From JAMXLO01 sp963791495 (GTDB lineage Bacteria; Pseudomonadota; Alphaproteobacteria; Acetobacterales; Acetobacteraceae), in NCBI GenBank assembly GCA_963791495.1, contig CAWBST010000017.1, positions 496,001 through 560,000 on the forward strand: 64,000 nucleotides of DNA, given 5' to 3'. Shown one piece after another: positions 8,267 to 19,531 of the stretch. The notes under the pieces were generated by a model that did not search any database, was not told where the DNA came from, and was given only the letters and a program-made list of their open reading frames with translations. Position numbers and translations under genes: made by a program. Within the stretch, counting starts at the first letter, position 1, and each line of letters starts with the position of its first letter.

Positions 8267-8665
8267 CTAGTCCGCGCCCCGCAGCTCCCAGACCAGCCCG
8301 CCGGCATTCTGCCCGGCTTGCAGCTGATCCCAGGCCCGCAAGAGAAGCATCCGGCAATCCTCGATCCAGTTAGCCACTCTGCCGTCGTACTTGCTGTCCA
8401 GTTCGCCAGCCAGCCGCTCGCCCGTGTCAATCGCATATGTCGCTGTGCGGTGCTGCCTGCCATAGTCGAGGTGAAGGTGCGGTCGCCCAGGGGCTTTGGT
8501 CGCATCCAATCTCACGCGGATGTTCTCCATTTGCCTGGACGACAGGCAGTGAATACCGCGTGACCTCGGTCTGGCAAAAAAGTCCTGCAGAAAGAGGCTG
8601 ATCTGAAGCTCGACCAGTTCCTCTTCCAACGGCGTGGTGTCTACTTTCGTATCTTCGCTTGCCAT
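8267..8665 (-). CDS. Hypothetical protein of small-gene island
   Basis: A 132-residue soluble, acidic protein: helical N-terminus (PLEEELVELQISLFLQDFF), then IHCLSSRQMENIRVRLD, PHLHLDYGRQH and a long helix ending in LRGAD. The phrase RPHLHLDYG recalls DUF4160-like PHxH motifs, but the match is too short to assign. ATG 8665 is used because CCGGAG lies 5 bases upstream. It is the last gene of a minus-strand series of small genes starting at 9970. It is separated from DUF4326 by about 125 bases with no gene. Confidence 0.6.
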   Translation of the reverse strand: MASEDTKVDTTPLEEELVELQISLFLQDFFARPRSRGIHCLSSRQMENIRVRLDATKAPGRPHLHLDYGRQHRTATYAIDTGERLAGELDSKYDGRVANWIEDCRMLLLRAWDQLQAGQNAGGLVWELRGAD

Positions 8666-8790
8666 TTGCACTCCGGTTTGGATACGCCCACCGGAGCAAG
8701 ACAGCGGGGGCCGATGCTAGAGGTGTTGCAAATCTATGCCTTGCTTTCTTTCAGGCATGCTTCAACTCTCGACCGACCGGTACCCGACGC

Positions 8791-9108
8791 TTAACAGATG
8801 TTCGCGCATTCCAGCAGCACGGCACCATGGCATGGCTTCGGGCTGCACCAGCAAACCAGGTCGCGCCCTCGCAACTCGTGCAGCCTGCCCATGAGGGGCG
8901 CGTCACATGTCAAGCGCGTCTCGTAGTCCATGACAGCACAAGTGCGCTCGCTGTCGGTTGCGTTCGGCGGCAGTGGCGCATTGGCCCAGACGGAGCCGCG
9001 CAAACCATAACGCCAGGCCGGGCGGCCAATGTAGACGGCGCCATCCGGGATGACCGGCTTGCGGTCGGCGTAGCCCGGCAGATCACGGACGTTCAATACG
9101 CGCGGCAT
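8791..9108 (-). CDS. DUF4326 domain-containing protein
   Basis: A 105-residue protein with the DUF4326 hallmarks: an N-terminal PRVLNVRDLPG, VYIGRPAW, and the C-terminal cysteine/histidine block LRGRDLVCWCSPKPCHGAVLL. The family is common in phages and mobile regions and its function is unknown; the Cys/His block suggests metal binding. Its ATG follows the TAG of a 29-codon frame directly (TAG-ATG), which implies translational coupling within the small-gene island. Confidence 0.85.
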   Translation of the reverse strand: MPRVLNVRDLPGYADRKPVIPDGAVYIGRPAWRYGLRGSVWANAPLPPNATDSERTCAVMDYETRLTCDAPLMGRLHELRGRDLVCWCSPKPCHGAVLLECANIC

Positions 9109-9198
9109 CTATTCGGGCCGCTCCGCATCAGCGCGGCAGCATCCGGCGGAGCCGACGATCAGGACAGCGGCCAGGGCCGCGGGCAGCAGGAACGGCAT
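9109..9198 (-). CDS. Very small hydrophobic/exported peptide (29 aa)
   Basis: Short frame MPFLLPAALAAVLIVG followed by SAGCCRADAERPE. It looks like a signal peptide or lipoprotein leader (hydrophobic core, then SAGC) with a nine-residue charged tail. Support for a real gene comes from its stop TAG abutting the ATG of DUF4326. Against it: no clear ribosome site directly upstream; a GAGGAGG lies about 40 bases before. Rz1-like spanin lipoproteins are similarly tiny, but that is speculation. Confidence 0.4.
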   Translation of the reverse strand: MPFLLPAALAAVLIVGSAGCCRADAERPE

Positions 9199-9277
9199 GG
9201 CGCAATGGTATGTGCCCGGACGGCTTTCATCAGAGTTACCTGCCTCCTCAGCACGGCGATCCCGTTCGGAGGGAAGG

Positions 9278-9442
9278 TCAGCCGCCTTCGCTCGCGGCGA
9301 TCTCGCTTAGCTGCGCCGCAATCTCGCGGTGCAGGGCGTGATCGTAGTCATCGATCTTGCGGCCGAATTCTTCGCGAGCTTGCTCAGGCATGTCAGGCTT
9401 CATGCCACGTGCAGTCCCGGTCGCAGTGATATAGGCACGCAT
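9278..9442 (-). CDS. Small hypothetical protein (54 aa)
   Basis: Frame begins MRAYITATGTARGMKPDMPE and continues into a charged amphipathic helix (EEFGRKIDDYDHALHREIAAQLSEI is its core, given here in parts: EEFGRKIDDYDHAL and HREIAAQLSEI). The ATG overlaps the TGA of the preceding frame (TGATG), a standard coupling arrangement, which supports both frames being genes. No family recognised. Fits a phage- or plasmid-derived accessory protein. Confidence 0.5.
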   Translation of the reverse strand: MRAYITATGTARGMKPDMPEQAREEFGRKIDDYDHALHREIAAQLSEIAASEGG

Positions 9443-9691
9443 CAGTAAGCGCTTCGAACGCTCTGCGACCGCTGCTCGATTGGCGCAGCGTAACGTGTGG
9501 GGCAGGCGGTGACGCCTCTGGTTGCCAGGAAACCCGCCACCAGGCGCTCGACCTCGCCGGGCTTGACCGGGGGCAGGCCTTTGCACCGCCGCCGATGCGC
9601 CAGGGCATCCTCACTCAGCGCACCGGTCGGGCGGTCGAATGCAAAAGTACCTGGCGGGAAGTTCCTTCGCGGTCTGCATCACTCTCTCCAT
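9442..9691 (-). pseudogene. Small hypothetical gene broken at a T4 run (phage-like)
   Basis: From ATG 9691 the frame reads MERVMQTAKELPARYF and then stops after nine further codons. If one T of the TTTT run (plus-strand AAAA at 9643-9646) is ignored, it continues as AFDRPTGALSEDALAHRR, KPGEVERLVAGFLATRG, TACPTRYAAPIEQRSQ to TGA at 9442. The joined product is about 82 residues and has the look of short phage-associated proteins with a VERLVAGFLATRG helix and TxCPxxYAAP tail. The end overlaps the next gene's ATG. A base-call error, a real mutation or slippage at the T run are all possible. Confidence 0.5.
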
Positions 9692-9796
9692 CGCGTCCAC
9701 TTCGATGGACGGCGATGTAGAGATCCCTGCCCTGGCGCGAAATCGGGTTTGTGACGTACGGCGGTGTACGGAGGCAGGACCGTCGGCAGAGTGGCG

Positions 9797-9970
9797 TCAG
9801 AAGACCGACATCGCGATTGCCTCCATCATCCCCGCAGGCTCGTCGCCAGCAACCGTGTGCGCGGCTGAAGCGTCCTCTCCATGGATATGGGGCGTACGCG
9901 GCGTGTCCAGGATCGCGTGGGCGATCAGCGCCAAAGCAAACACACCCCACGCAATGAGCAGCGCGGCCAT
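9797..9970 (-). CDS. Small single-helix membrane protein (57 aa)
   Basis: Begins MAALLIAWGVFALALIAHAI, one membrane helix, then a polar tail with His and acidic residues (PHIHGEDASAAHTVAGDE). The ATG is preceded by GGAGAGGGTC, a good ribosome site, which makes this the likely first gene of the minus-strand small-gene island. No family recognised. The following 79 bases up to the nadE stop hold nothing I can identify except the possible promoter. Confidence 0.55.
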   Translation of the reverse strand: MAALLIAWGVFALALIAHAILDTPRTPHIHGEDASAAHTVAGDEPAGMMEAIAMSVF

Positions 9971-10049
9971 GACCCTCTCCGTTCAGCCCCGAGGCGGTCG
10001 GGGCGTGCGTAGAGATGACGAACAGCGAGGCGAACCGCTCTGAAACGTT

Positions 10050-12113
<2,064 letters not shown>

Positions 12114-12383
12114 CAGGCCGGTCGCCCGTTTATGTCACCCACGGAATATGGTGCATGACAGCCACAGCGTCACCCGGGCCAGAGCCCTAGTCCACTGACG
12201 CAGGCGCCCGTCGAGGTGGATATTCCCAGCCAGCCCGGCGGCAGATCGAGTGTAGCGTACCAGGCCTGATATCCCCTCGATGGTTCGGCACCACGACGTA
12301 CGCCCTTCCTTCTCCTCCTCCTCGCGTCGCAACCGGTTCATGGCTTCACGCGGCGTCATGCACTGGCACAGTCAGCGCAACCC

Positions 12384-15300
12384 TCACGCCACCGCGGCTG
12401 GTACACCGTGCTTGATCGGCATTGCCGGGGGCGGGTCACCGCCGGTCCGATATGCCAGCAGCGCCCGGCAGGCCGCGGCAGGCGGGAGGCCGAGAGGCAG
12501 CAGACTGCCGCGGCGCGTCGCTCTGATCCTCTCAGCGGGAGCACCGATGTCGAAAGCCAACACGTCCAGCCCCGCCTGCCAGATCTGAGTAAGCGTGTAG
12601 CTCCAGGTCTCCGGCCACAGCGCAGGCAGGAAGCCGAGCTCCGCCTGCTGTGCCCGGATCAGCTCGACAGCCTCGGCCTCGTCGTATTCGCCAGTGATGG
12701 AAACGGTGCCAGTGTCGAGCAGGCGCTCGTCGTCGCAGGTGTGCCCCACCACGACGAACTCCAGAGCCTGCCGATGCGTCGCGACATGACGGGCGCAGGC
12801 GAGGAGGTACTCGTAGCCCTTGTCGATGCCGATGGCGCCGACCACGACGACGCGCAATCGCAACGGGTTGATGCCACGATGGGCCGGCACAGACGGCCCG
12901 GCATCGTCCTCCCATGGCGTCACAACGCAGGCGAGACGCGGGAAGTAGTGCCGCAGCCGGGTCGCAACATCGCTGCTCGGCACAACGACGCGCCGAGCGC
13001 CGGAGAGCAAGGTCTGCGAGCGCAGCCGCAGGCGTGATGGTCTGATGTCCTCCTCGATATTGCTGCCTATGTCCGAATAGCACGCCTCGCAGGCGTCCCC
13101 GCCCGGCTCGCCGCAATAGCGCTTTTCAGGCCCGATCAGCGTGATCCGCGGGCAGACCCACGCGTAGTCGTGCACCACCACGTCGTACGGCACTGCCAAC
13201 GCATCGAGCGAGCCCGAGAATGGCCGGATCATGACCGACGAAGTGATGCAGTTCGATACTCACCGGCTTGTCGTCCCGCAGGAACGCCGCGAGCTCCACC
13301 AGGCCGTTGGCGGTATCGAAGCGCAGATTGGGAAAATCCTCGTCTGTCCCATCGGCGAGCCCGCAGCGCACGCGGCCATGCTCGTCAGTGGTAGGTGCCA
13401 GCACGATCGCCCGCAGACCTGACGCCGCGATGTCCAGGCAGCGCTCCGACACGCGCCGCTTCACGCCGCCTGAACGCGAATGGGTGATCAGCACCACCGC
13501 GCCCTTGCGCGAGCGTCTCTGGCGCCAGCGCAGGGCGTCCATCCGGAAGCGCGCTTGCACCAGCGGGTCGGCCTCGCGGAAGTTCGCGATCAGCGTGTCG
13601 TAGCCTGGATACAGCCGGTTCAGGATCGCGAGATTGCGCGCCATCAAATGCGCCCTGGCGCTGCCGAACGAGACGGCGCCCGCGTGCCCCACAAACACGC
13701 CGGGAACGGCGACGTGGCGCCAGCCAAGATGGCGGGCTCGGATACAGAAGTCATTCTCCTCGCCGTAGCCCTGGGCGAACAGGTCCTCGCGGAACAGACC
13801 CACCTCCTTCAGGCAGTCGCGCCGGAGATAGACACAGAAGCCGTGCGCTGTCGGCACATCCACCACCAAGTTGGCGTTGGCGCGGCGAGCCAGACGATCG
13901 AGCCGGATAGTTGCTGCCTCGTCGGGGACAGGGTTGGGGCCGTCCTCGAGTGGATAGCTGAACACCGTCGCATCGTTGGAGAACGGCGTCGCGGTTCCGA
14001 TGTCGGGTGCGCCGTAGGCAGCTTCGGCCAGCCGCTCGATCCAGCCTTGCGGCACAATCGTATCGTTGTTCAGCAGGATCACGTCACGAGTGCCTGCCGC
14101 GCGGATGCCAGTGTTGGCGGTTGCTGGAAAGCCGCGATTGCTGGGCTGGCGGCGCAGCACGATGCGGCCGCGCTTGGCCAAATCCCGAAGAGCATCGATC
14201 GTCTTCGCCTCCGGCGATACATCGTCGATGACGACGCAGCGAGCGCCCTTCGGCAGAGACGCCAGCACGCTTCTGATGCAGGCGAGCGTCTGATCATGAC
14301 CGCGGTAGACCGGAATGACGATATCGATGCCCGGCGCCCGAGCAACGCGCCGGACGGATCGCCGCACGCCCACGATATCGGCCGGCACCGCGGCCAGGCG
14401 AAGATCAACGCCGCCGCCGGCCCGACGGACTGTCGCAGGAAACCGGCGTCTTGCGAGTTCCGCCGCAGCCGCGGCGCTGCGCTGATCGACGAACGGGTCG
14501 AGCGGGCTGCCGTAGAGATGTCGGCCACCGGCATCCAGCACCGAGATCGGTGCGACCAGTGCGCGAAGCTCCGCTGCCGGAACATCCAGCAGCCTGGGTC
14601 GGGCGAGTGGCTTGGCGTGCTGCACATCGGATGCCGGATCAATTGCGACGGCGTGCAACGTGGTCCCCAGGGCATCCTGGATCGTAAGCCCCGGGGCGCA
14701 ATCCGGATCGTTTGGAAACCAGACCCAACCGGACAGGCTGCCAGCAGTCGCCGTGACGAAGCCCTCAACATGGCCGATGACCGATGCCTGCAGCGGGCTG
14801 CCAAGCAGGTCCTGTCCATCAAGGCGGACGGAGATGTGCTCGGCGTGGCGCCAACCTTCGGGTAGCATGCATGTTTCACGCAGCCGCTCCCCGTCGTGTG
14901 TCGATCGTAGCCTTACCGCGAGAGGCGTGCCGTCGAGCAGAACGACCAGCCGGTTCGTGCCGGCAGCCGAATTGAGCAGGGTGACACGCAGCCTGCCGTC
15001 GGCCGACAGGGCGCACCAGCCGGCATCGCCGTGCGCCGACGTGATCGCATCGTGCCGCTGGATATTGTCGGTCCCGCGAACATGGCCGTGCCGGGACAGC
15101 AGCGTGTGCAGGTCCCGCGCTGCGAGCTCGTGCTCGCCCATATGATGCCAAGCCGCGGCCAGCCCGAGCCAGGCCTCCTGCACGTCGTCGCGAGCGGCGA
15201 TCTGGGCAAAGGCATCGGCGGCACGGGGATCCAGCATGGTAAGCTGTATCGCGGCGATGGACAGAGTAACTTCGCCGGCCGATGGCTCCAGACGCTGCGC

Positions 15301-15399
15301 ATACTGGTAGTGCCGCAGCGCTGCATCGAAGTCCCCGCGGTTGGCCGCCGCAGTCGCACGATCGCAGGCACTTTGAAGACTGGCGCTGCGCTCGTGCAT
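12384..15399 (-). pseudogene. TPR-GT2-GT4 multidomain glycosyltransferase, frameshifted
   Basis: Read as one protein of about 1000 residues. The first part (15399 down to about 13210) has an N-terminal TPR-like repeat region (FDAALRHYQYAQRLEPSAGE), a middle module, and a GT-A family 2 domain with IDIVIPVYRGHDQTLACI, ILLNNDTIVPQGW (the DxD-like NND) and GEENDFCIRARHLGW. It continues with IELHHFVGHDPAIL and then must shift frame near 13208 into LDALAVPYDVVVHDYAW, CPRITLIGPEKRYCGEP and a GT-B family 4 domain (VVVVGAIGIDKGYEYLL). One surplus base explains the break. Products of this type glycosylate surface polysaccharide or cell-surface structures. Confidence 0.75.
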
Positions 15400-15464
15400 C
15401 AGCCTCGTGATCCTCTCGGCCTTGGCCAGAGGACGAGAATCACATGCGGTTTGTTAATGAACGA

Positions 15465-16370
15465 TTACTGGCCGGGGCCGAACTGGTCGAAGTCCATGAA
15501 GCTCAGATCGACCTTGTCCCTGAATGTCTCCGGCGAAAATGTCGACAATCCGACGAGTAACAGTTCCAGGTCTCTGCGTGCGAATGGGTCGCTGTCGCCG
15601 ATCGCGTTGATGGTAGAGCGCAGGGCGTGGGCATAATTGTCCACGTGGGCAATTAGCAGGCTGCCGAGCTGTCTGCCGTAATTGCTTTCCCAGGACCAAT
15701 GTCCCTCGACGATCGCGCGCAGTGAGCCAAACTTTGGGCCATGGTAGTGCAGGATTGCGACGTCATCGGCTGGTCCCCAATACGGCTTCCAGTTGAATTG
15801 TGTCTCCAACCGGTCCCAGGCATCCCGGTAGAACTCGTTGTACGCGATCTGATCCGTGAACTGAGGGCCGCGCCGCTCCATCATGTCAAGCGCAAATGCC
15901 ATAAAGCGATCGAAGTCAGCCCTCAGTGCGGGCACGTTGATGACCATCACGCCAGTGTTGACGTAGTTCCAGTTTTCCTGTCGGAACTCGGGCGCGCAGG
16001 CGAAGTAGGAGGGATGCACCCCGTCCAGCATTGGATCGGACAGGAATACCACGTCGCAGTCGGTATAAAGGACAACCGAGTCGGTGCTCTCCAACAGACA
16101 GACAATCGAGCGTAACCAGTGACCCAGAAGCGCGGTACTGTAACGGCCACGCGCGGACAGTTCGGCGATCCGCTGCTCGAACGGTGGCCGCACGTTCAGT
16201 ACCCGAATTCCGTGCAAGTTCATCCAGTCGGTCAGAGCGCAGCGCCGCCCAGTATACAGCAGGGTCGGTTCAAGGTTGGTGCGTCGGAAAGCTGAAAGTG
16301 CCGCCAGTTTGGCGTGCCACCCAACTTCCCCTCCGGCACCGGCTTCGTTGATTGCGAAATACCACTTCAC
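15465..16370 (-). CDS. GT8-like glycosyltransferase
   Basis: A 301-residue GT-A fold enzyme. The DxD motif is in VVLYTDCDVVFLSD (about residues 98-111). Downstream are NTGVMVINVPALRADF, FTDQIAYNEFYRD and a late His in VAILHYHGPK, the order seen in family 8 transferases and related capsule enzymes. No membrane helix or signal peptide. It lies 65 bases upstream of the multidomain glycosyltransferase on the same strand, so the pair may build one glycan. The sugar donor and acceptor are unknown. Confidence 0.75.
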   Translation of the reverse strand: MKWYFAINEAGAGGEVGWHAKLAALSAFRRTNLEPTLLYTGRRCALTDWMNLHGIRVLNVRPPFEQRIAELSARGRYSTALLGHWLRSIVCLLESTDSVVLYTDCDVVFLSDPMLDGVHPSYFACAPEFRQENWNYVNTGVMVINVPALRADFDRFMAFALDMMERRGPQFTDQIAYNEFYRDAWDRLETQFNWKPYWGPADDVAILHYHGPKFGSLRAIVEGHWSWESNYGRQLGSLLIAHVDNYAHALRSTINAIGDSDPFARRDLELLLVGLSTFSPETFRDKVDLSFMDFDQFGPGQ

Positions 16371-16620
16371 CGGTCCGACCCGACCCCCAACAGTTCGCCC
16401 TCATCGGCATCAGCGCGTGATCGATCCTGCAATCGTTTGGGTTTACCGGTCGTTAACGTCTTGCACCGGCTGGCCGTGTCCTGCGAGGCCTCGCTAGGCC
16501 TGTCATTGCATCGCGAGCGTGATCAGGCGTTCGCGATGCAACCATCTGTGAGCAGGCGAACCAAATCCGGCGCATTAACTTCTGCACATTGGATAACGTC
16601 CTGCAGGAGTGGATTCGGTC

Positions 16621-16794
16621 ATGTTGAGATTGGCGCTGTTCTTTCTGGTGGTGTCGCTGGTCGCGGCCCTATTCGGGTTCGGCGGTATCTCGGCCGCCGC
16701 GGCAGACATCGCGCGCATCCTGTTCTTTATCGCGATCGTGATCTTCCTGGTACTGCTGGTCGCGGGCCTGATGGCAGGCAGCACGCTCTTCTAG
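16621..16794 (+). CDS. DUF1328 small membrane protein
   Basis: A 57-residue protein made of two membrane helices: MLRLALFFLVVSLVAALFGF then GGISAAAADIARILFF and a third hydrophobic run to LMAGSTLF. This is the YtjA/DUF1328 signature, including the GFGGI turn. The role is unknown; relatives respond to general stress in alphaproteobacteria. ATG 16621 is preferred to GTG 16609 because the family begins MLRxA. An AGGAG lies 11 bases upstream. The 250 bases before it hold no gene. Confidence 0.88.
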   Translation: MLRLALFFLVVSLVAALFGFGGISAAAADIARILFFIAIVIFLVLLVAGLMAGSTLF

Positions 16795-16963
16795 CCGGCG
16801 CTGACCATTTTTTGTGCACTGCACAGCAACTGTTTGCATATGCTCATTGCACTGGCGCATGATCACGCCAGATGAAATGCCGCGCGGGTTCTTGATCCGG
16901 CCGGCCAGGTGACGTGACAGACCGGATCACGGCCCGCCCCGGCCGAAGCCAGGGAGTGAGGCC

Positions 16964-17401
16964 ATGACGACTATTGCCGCCATCCTCAAGCATAAGGGCT
17001 ATCAGGTCACCACGGTCGACCCCACGGCAACGATTGCCCAGGTTGCCGACGTGCTGGCCGCCTCTCGCATTGGCGCCGTACTGGTGGTCGATCGCGCGGA
17101 TCAGCTCCTCGGCATCGTCAGCGAGCGCGATATCGTGCGCAGCCTGACCGCCAATGGCGCTCGCACGCTCGAGATGACCGCCGGGCAGCTGATGACGAGG
17201 GCGCTGCAGGTCGCCCATCCGGAGACGACGGTGGCGGAGGCGATGGCCAAGATGACGGTGGGTCGCTTCCGTCACATGCCGGTGATGGAGCGCGATATGC
17301 TGGTCGGGCTGATCAGCATCGGCGACGTGGTGAAAGCGCGCATCATGGAGCAGGAGGGCGAGGTGGACAGCCTGAAGGCCTACGTCGCCGGCTCCGCCTG
17401 A
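16964..17401 (+). CDS. CBS-domain-pair protein
   Basis: A 145-residue protein consisting of two CBS domains (about residues 8-65 and 73-130): ATIAQVADVLAASRIGAVLV with GIVSERDIVRSL, then TTVAEAMAKMTVGRFRHMPV with GLISIGDVVKARI. Such Bateman modules bind adenosine nucleotides. Stand-alone versions are common in alphaproteobacteria and the partner is not known. The ATG is preceded by CAGGGAGTGAGGCC. It is transcribed on the same strand as DUF1328, with 169 bases between them. Confidence 0.9.
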   Translation: MTTIAAILKHKGYQVTTVDPTATIAQVADVLAASRIGAVLVVDRADQLLGIVSERDIVRSLTANGARTLEMTAGQLMTRALQVAHPETTVAEAMAKMTVGRFRHMPVMERDMLVGLISIGDVVKARIMEQEGEVDSLKAYVAGSA

Positions 17402-17503
17402 CCCCGTACGCGCCCGTCCTCAATCGAGGCCGACCGCTGACGCGACCCTTGTCGCTCTGACCACCCCACCGCACAGTCCCGCCGGCGGGACAGTGGGGTG
17501 AGC

Positions 17504-19531
17504 ATGACCGACAGGATCGAGGTGCAGATCGCGGAACGCATTCCGTTCGCCGACGGCCACGCCTTCGGGGATGTCGGCGCCTATGAGCGCCTGTCCGGCC
17601 GCATGCACTTCGCCGTCGATCCCCATGCCGATGCGCAGCGGGATGTCGTGGATCTCGACAAGGCGCCCGTCGACGACGGCGGGCTGGTGCGCTTCGCGGC
17701 GGACTTCATGATCCTCAAGCCGCGCGATATGCAGCGCGGAAACCGGCGCGTGTTCTATGATTATGGCAATCGCGGCCACAAGCGTGCGCTGCAGTTCTAC
17801 AACGACGCGCCGCACAGCAATGCGCCGATGACCCTGGCGCATGCCGGCAACGGCTTCTTCATGCGCCGCGGCTATGCGGTAGCCTGGCTCGCCTGGGAGG
17901 GCGACATGCTGCCAGGCGACGGCCGCATGGTGCTCGATGTTCCGGTTGCAAGCGACAACGGCAAGCCGATCACCGGCCGCATTCGCGTCGAGTACATCGC
18001 CGACGTCCCGGGCATCACGTGCTTTCCGCTCAGCGGCAGGATCGCGGCGCATTCCTACGCCGTGGTCTCGCTCGACACGCGCGACGCCGTGCTGACGCGA
18101 CGACGCTATCCCTACGACACGCCTGAGGTGATTCCGCATGACCAGTGGCGCTTCGCCTCTGCCGAAGCAGGCGTCGGCGGCGAGACGCAGTCGGTGGAAC
18201 GCGCGGTGGTGCCGTCCGAGCGGCACATCTATCTGCCAGCCGGCTTCCAGCTCGGCTGGATCTATGAGCTTGTCTATACGGCGAAGGATCCGCTGGTGCA
18301 TGGTCTCGGCCATGTCGCGGTGCGCGACTTCATCAGCTTCCTGAAATACGACCGCTCGGACGCCAACCCGCTGCGCGGCATCGAGAAGGCCTATGCCTGG
18401 GGGCGTTCGCAGACCGGACGCTGCCTGCGCGACTTCGTCTATCGCGGCTTCAACGCCGATGCGCAGGGGCGACGCGTGTTCGACGGCGTCTTTCCGCACG
18501 TCGCGGGTGCGGGTCGCAAGTGGCTGAACCATCGCTTCGCCAGCCCGATCGTATCGGGCGGTCAGCAATACGAGGACCACTTCAACATCGCCGACAGCTT
18601 CCCATTCTCCTATGCGTGGTCCACCGATCATCTCACGGGCAAGCAGGATGCGATCCTGAAGCGGCCCGACACCGATCCACTCGTGATGCACACACAGACC
18701 GCAACGGAGTACTGGGTGCGACGCGGCTCGTTGGCGCATACTGACACGCAGGGCAACGACCTGAAGCAGCCCGACACGGTGCGCGTCTACTGCTGGTCGA
18801 GTTCGCAGCATTTCGCCGATCCACAGCCGAAGGCGCCGTCGCGCGGGCACGGGCAGAACTTTTCCAACGTCGTGTCCACGTCGATGTTCTTCCGCGCCAA
18901 CCTCGATGCGATGGACCGCTGGGCGACCGACGGCACGCCTCCGGCGCCGAGTAGTATCCCGACGCGGGCCGACGGCACGCTGGTGACGATCGAGGCATGG
19001 CGACGGCAGTTCCCCGCGATCCCGGGCGTCGCCACACCGATCTCGCCCAATGTGTTGCCGCTGCTGGATTTCGGGCCGGATGTCGAACGCGGCATCCTGC
19101 GCGAGCCACCGCATCCCGTGCCGGCCGGCAACGCGCCCGACTCACCGGGCAAGCAATACACGGTGCTGGTTCCATCGGTGGACGCCGACGGCAACGACGT
19201 GCCTGGCGTGCGCGCTCCGATGGTGTCGGCACCTCTCGGCACCTACACCGGCTGGAACCTGCGGGCCCGCGGTCACGGCCATGGCGCACAGTTGCGCTTC
19301 GAGGGCAGCTACATTCCGTTTCCTGAGTCACCGCAGGAGCGCCGCATCACCGGTGATCCGCGGCCGTCCATCCTCGAGCGCTACCCCGACAAGGCGGCAT
19401 ACGTCGCGGCGATCACCGCTGCCGCACGTGAACTCGTGGCGCAAGGACTGATGCTGGAGGAGGATGTGGCGCGCTGCGCCGAGGCGGCCGCGGACTGGGG
19501 ACGGCCGAGGCACGATGTGTCGTTGGAGTGA
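17504..19531 (+). CDS. Alpha/beta hydrolase domain-containing protein (large, PF20091-like)
   Basis: A 675-residue cytoplasmic protein of the large alpha/beta hydrolase-domain group. The likely nucleophile elbow is AYAWGRSQTGRCLRDF (GRSQTG). Other family blocks are FGDVGAYERLSGRMHFAVDP at the start, RRVFYDYGNRGHKRAL, and the C-terminal SYIPFPESPQERRITGDPRPS. Members have no agreed substrate. ATG 17504 follows GGGGTGAGC and is preferred to GTG 17498. It is convergent with the epoxide-hydrolase-like gene, with no gap between the stops. Confidence 0.8.
   Translation: MTDRIEVQIAERIPFADGHAFGDVGAYERLSGRMHFAVDPHADAQRDVVDLDKAPVDDGGLVRFAADFMILKPRDMQRGNRRVFYDYGNRGHKRALQFYNDAPHSNAPMTLAHAGNGFFMRRGYAVAWLAWEGDMLPGDGRMVLDVPVASDNGKPITGRIRVEYIADVPGITCFPLSGRIAAHSYAVVSLDTRDAVLTRRRYPYDTPEVIPHDQWRFASAEAGVGGETQSVERAVVPSERHIYLPAGFQLGWIYELVYTAKDPLVHGLGHVAVRDFISFLKYDRSDANPLRGIEKAYAWGRSQTGRCLRDFVYRGFNADAQGRRVFDGVFPHVAGAGRKWLNHRFASPIVSGGQQYEDHFNIADSFPFSYAWSTDHLTGKQDAILKRPDTDPLVMHTQTATEYWVRRGSLAHTDTQGNDLKQPDTVRVYCWSSSQHFADPQPKAPSRGHGQNFSNVVSTSMFFRANLDAMDRWATDGTPPAPSSIPTRADGTLVTIEAWRRQFPAIPGVATPISPNVLPLLDFGPDVERGILREPPHPVPAGNAPDSPGKQYTVLVPSVDADGNDVPGVRAPMVSAPLGTYTGWNLRARGHGHGAQLRFEGSYIPFPESPQERRITGDPRPSILERYPDKAAYVAAITAAARELVAQGLMLEEDVARCAEAAADWGRPRHDVSLE

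Noticed and set aside
12135..12359. Minus-strand frame of 74 codons between nadE and the glycosyltransferase
   Set aside because: Some coding appearance (REEEEKEGRTSW) but no ribosome site, family or coupling; the 270-base gap is left unassigned.
13480..14865. Plus-strand open frame of 461 codons antisense to the glycosyltransferase
   Set aside because: Composition-driven shadow; the glycosyltransferase motifs on the minus strand are clear.
16852..16871. Inverted repeat CTGGCG-N8-CGCCAG between DUF1328 and the CBS gene
   Set aside because: Short arms in GC-rich DNA, more than 90 bases from the CBS start; likely chance.
17420..19114. Minus-strand open frame of 564 codons opposite the large hydrolase gene
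   Set aside because: No domain, overlaps a well-supported gene.
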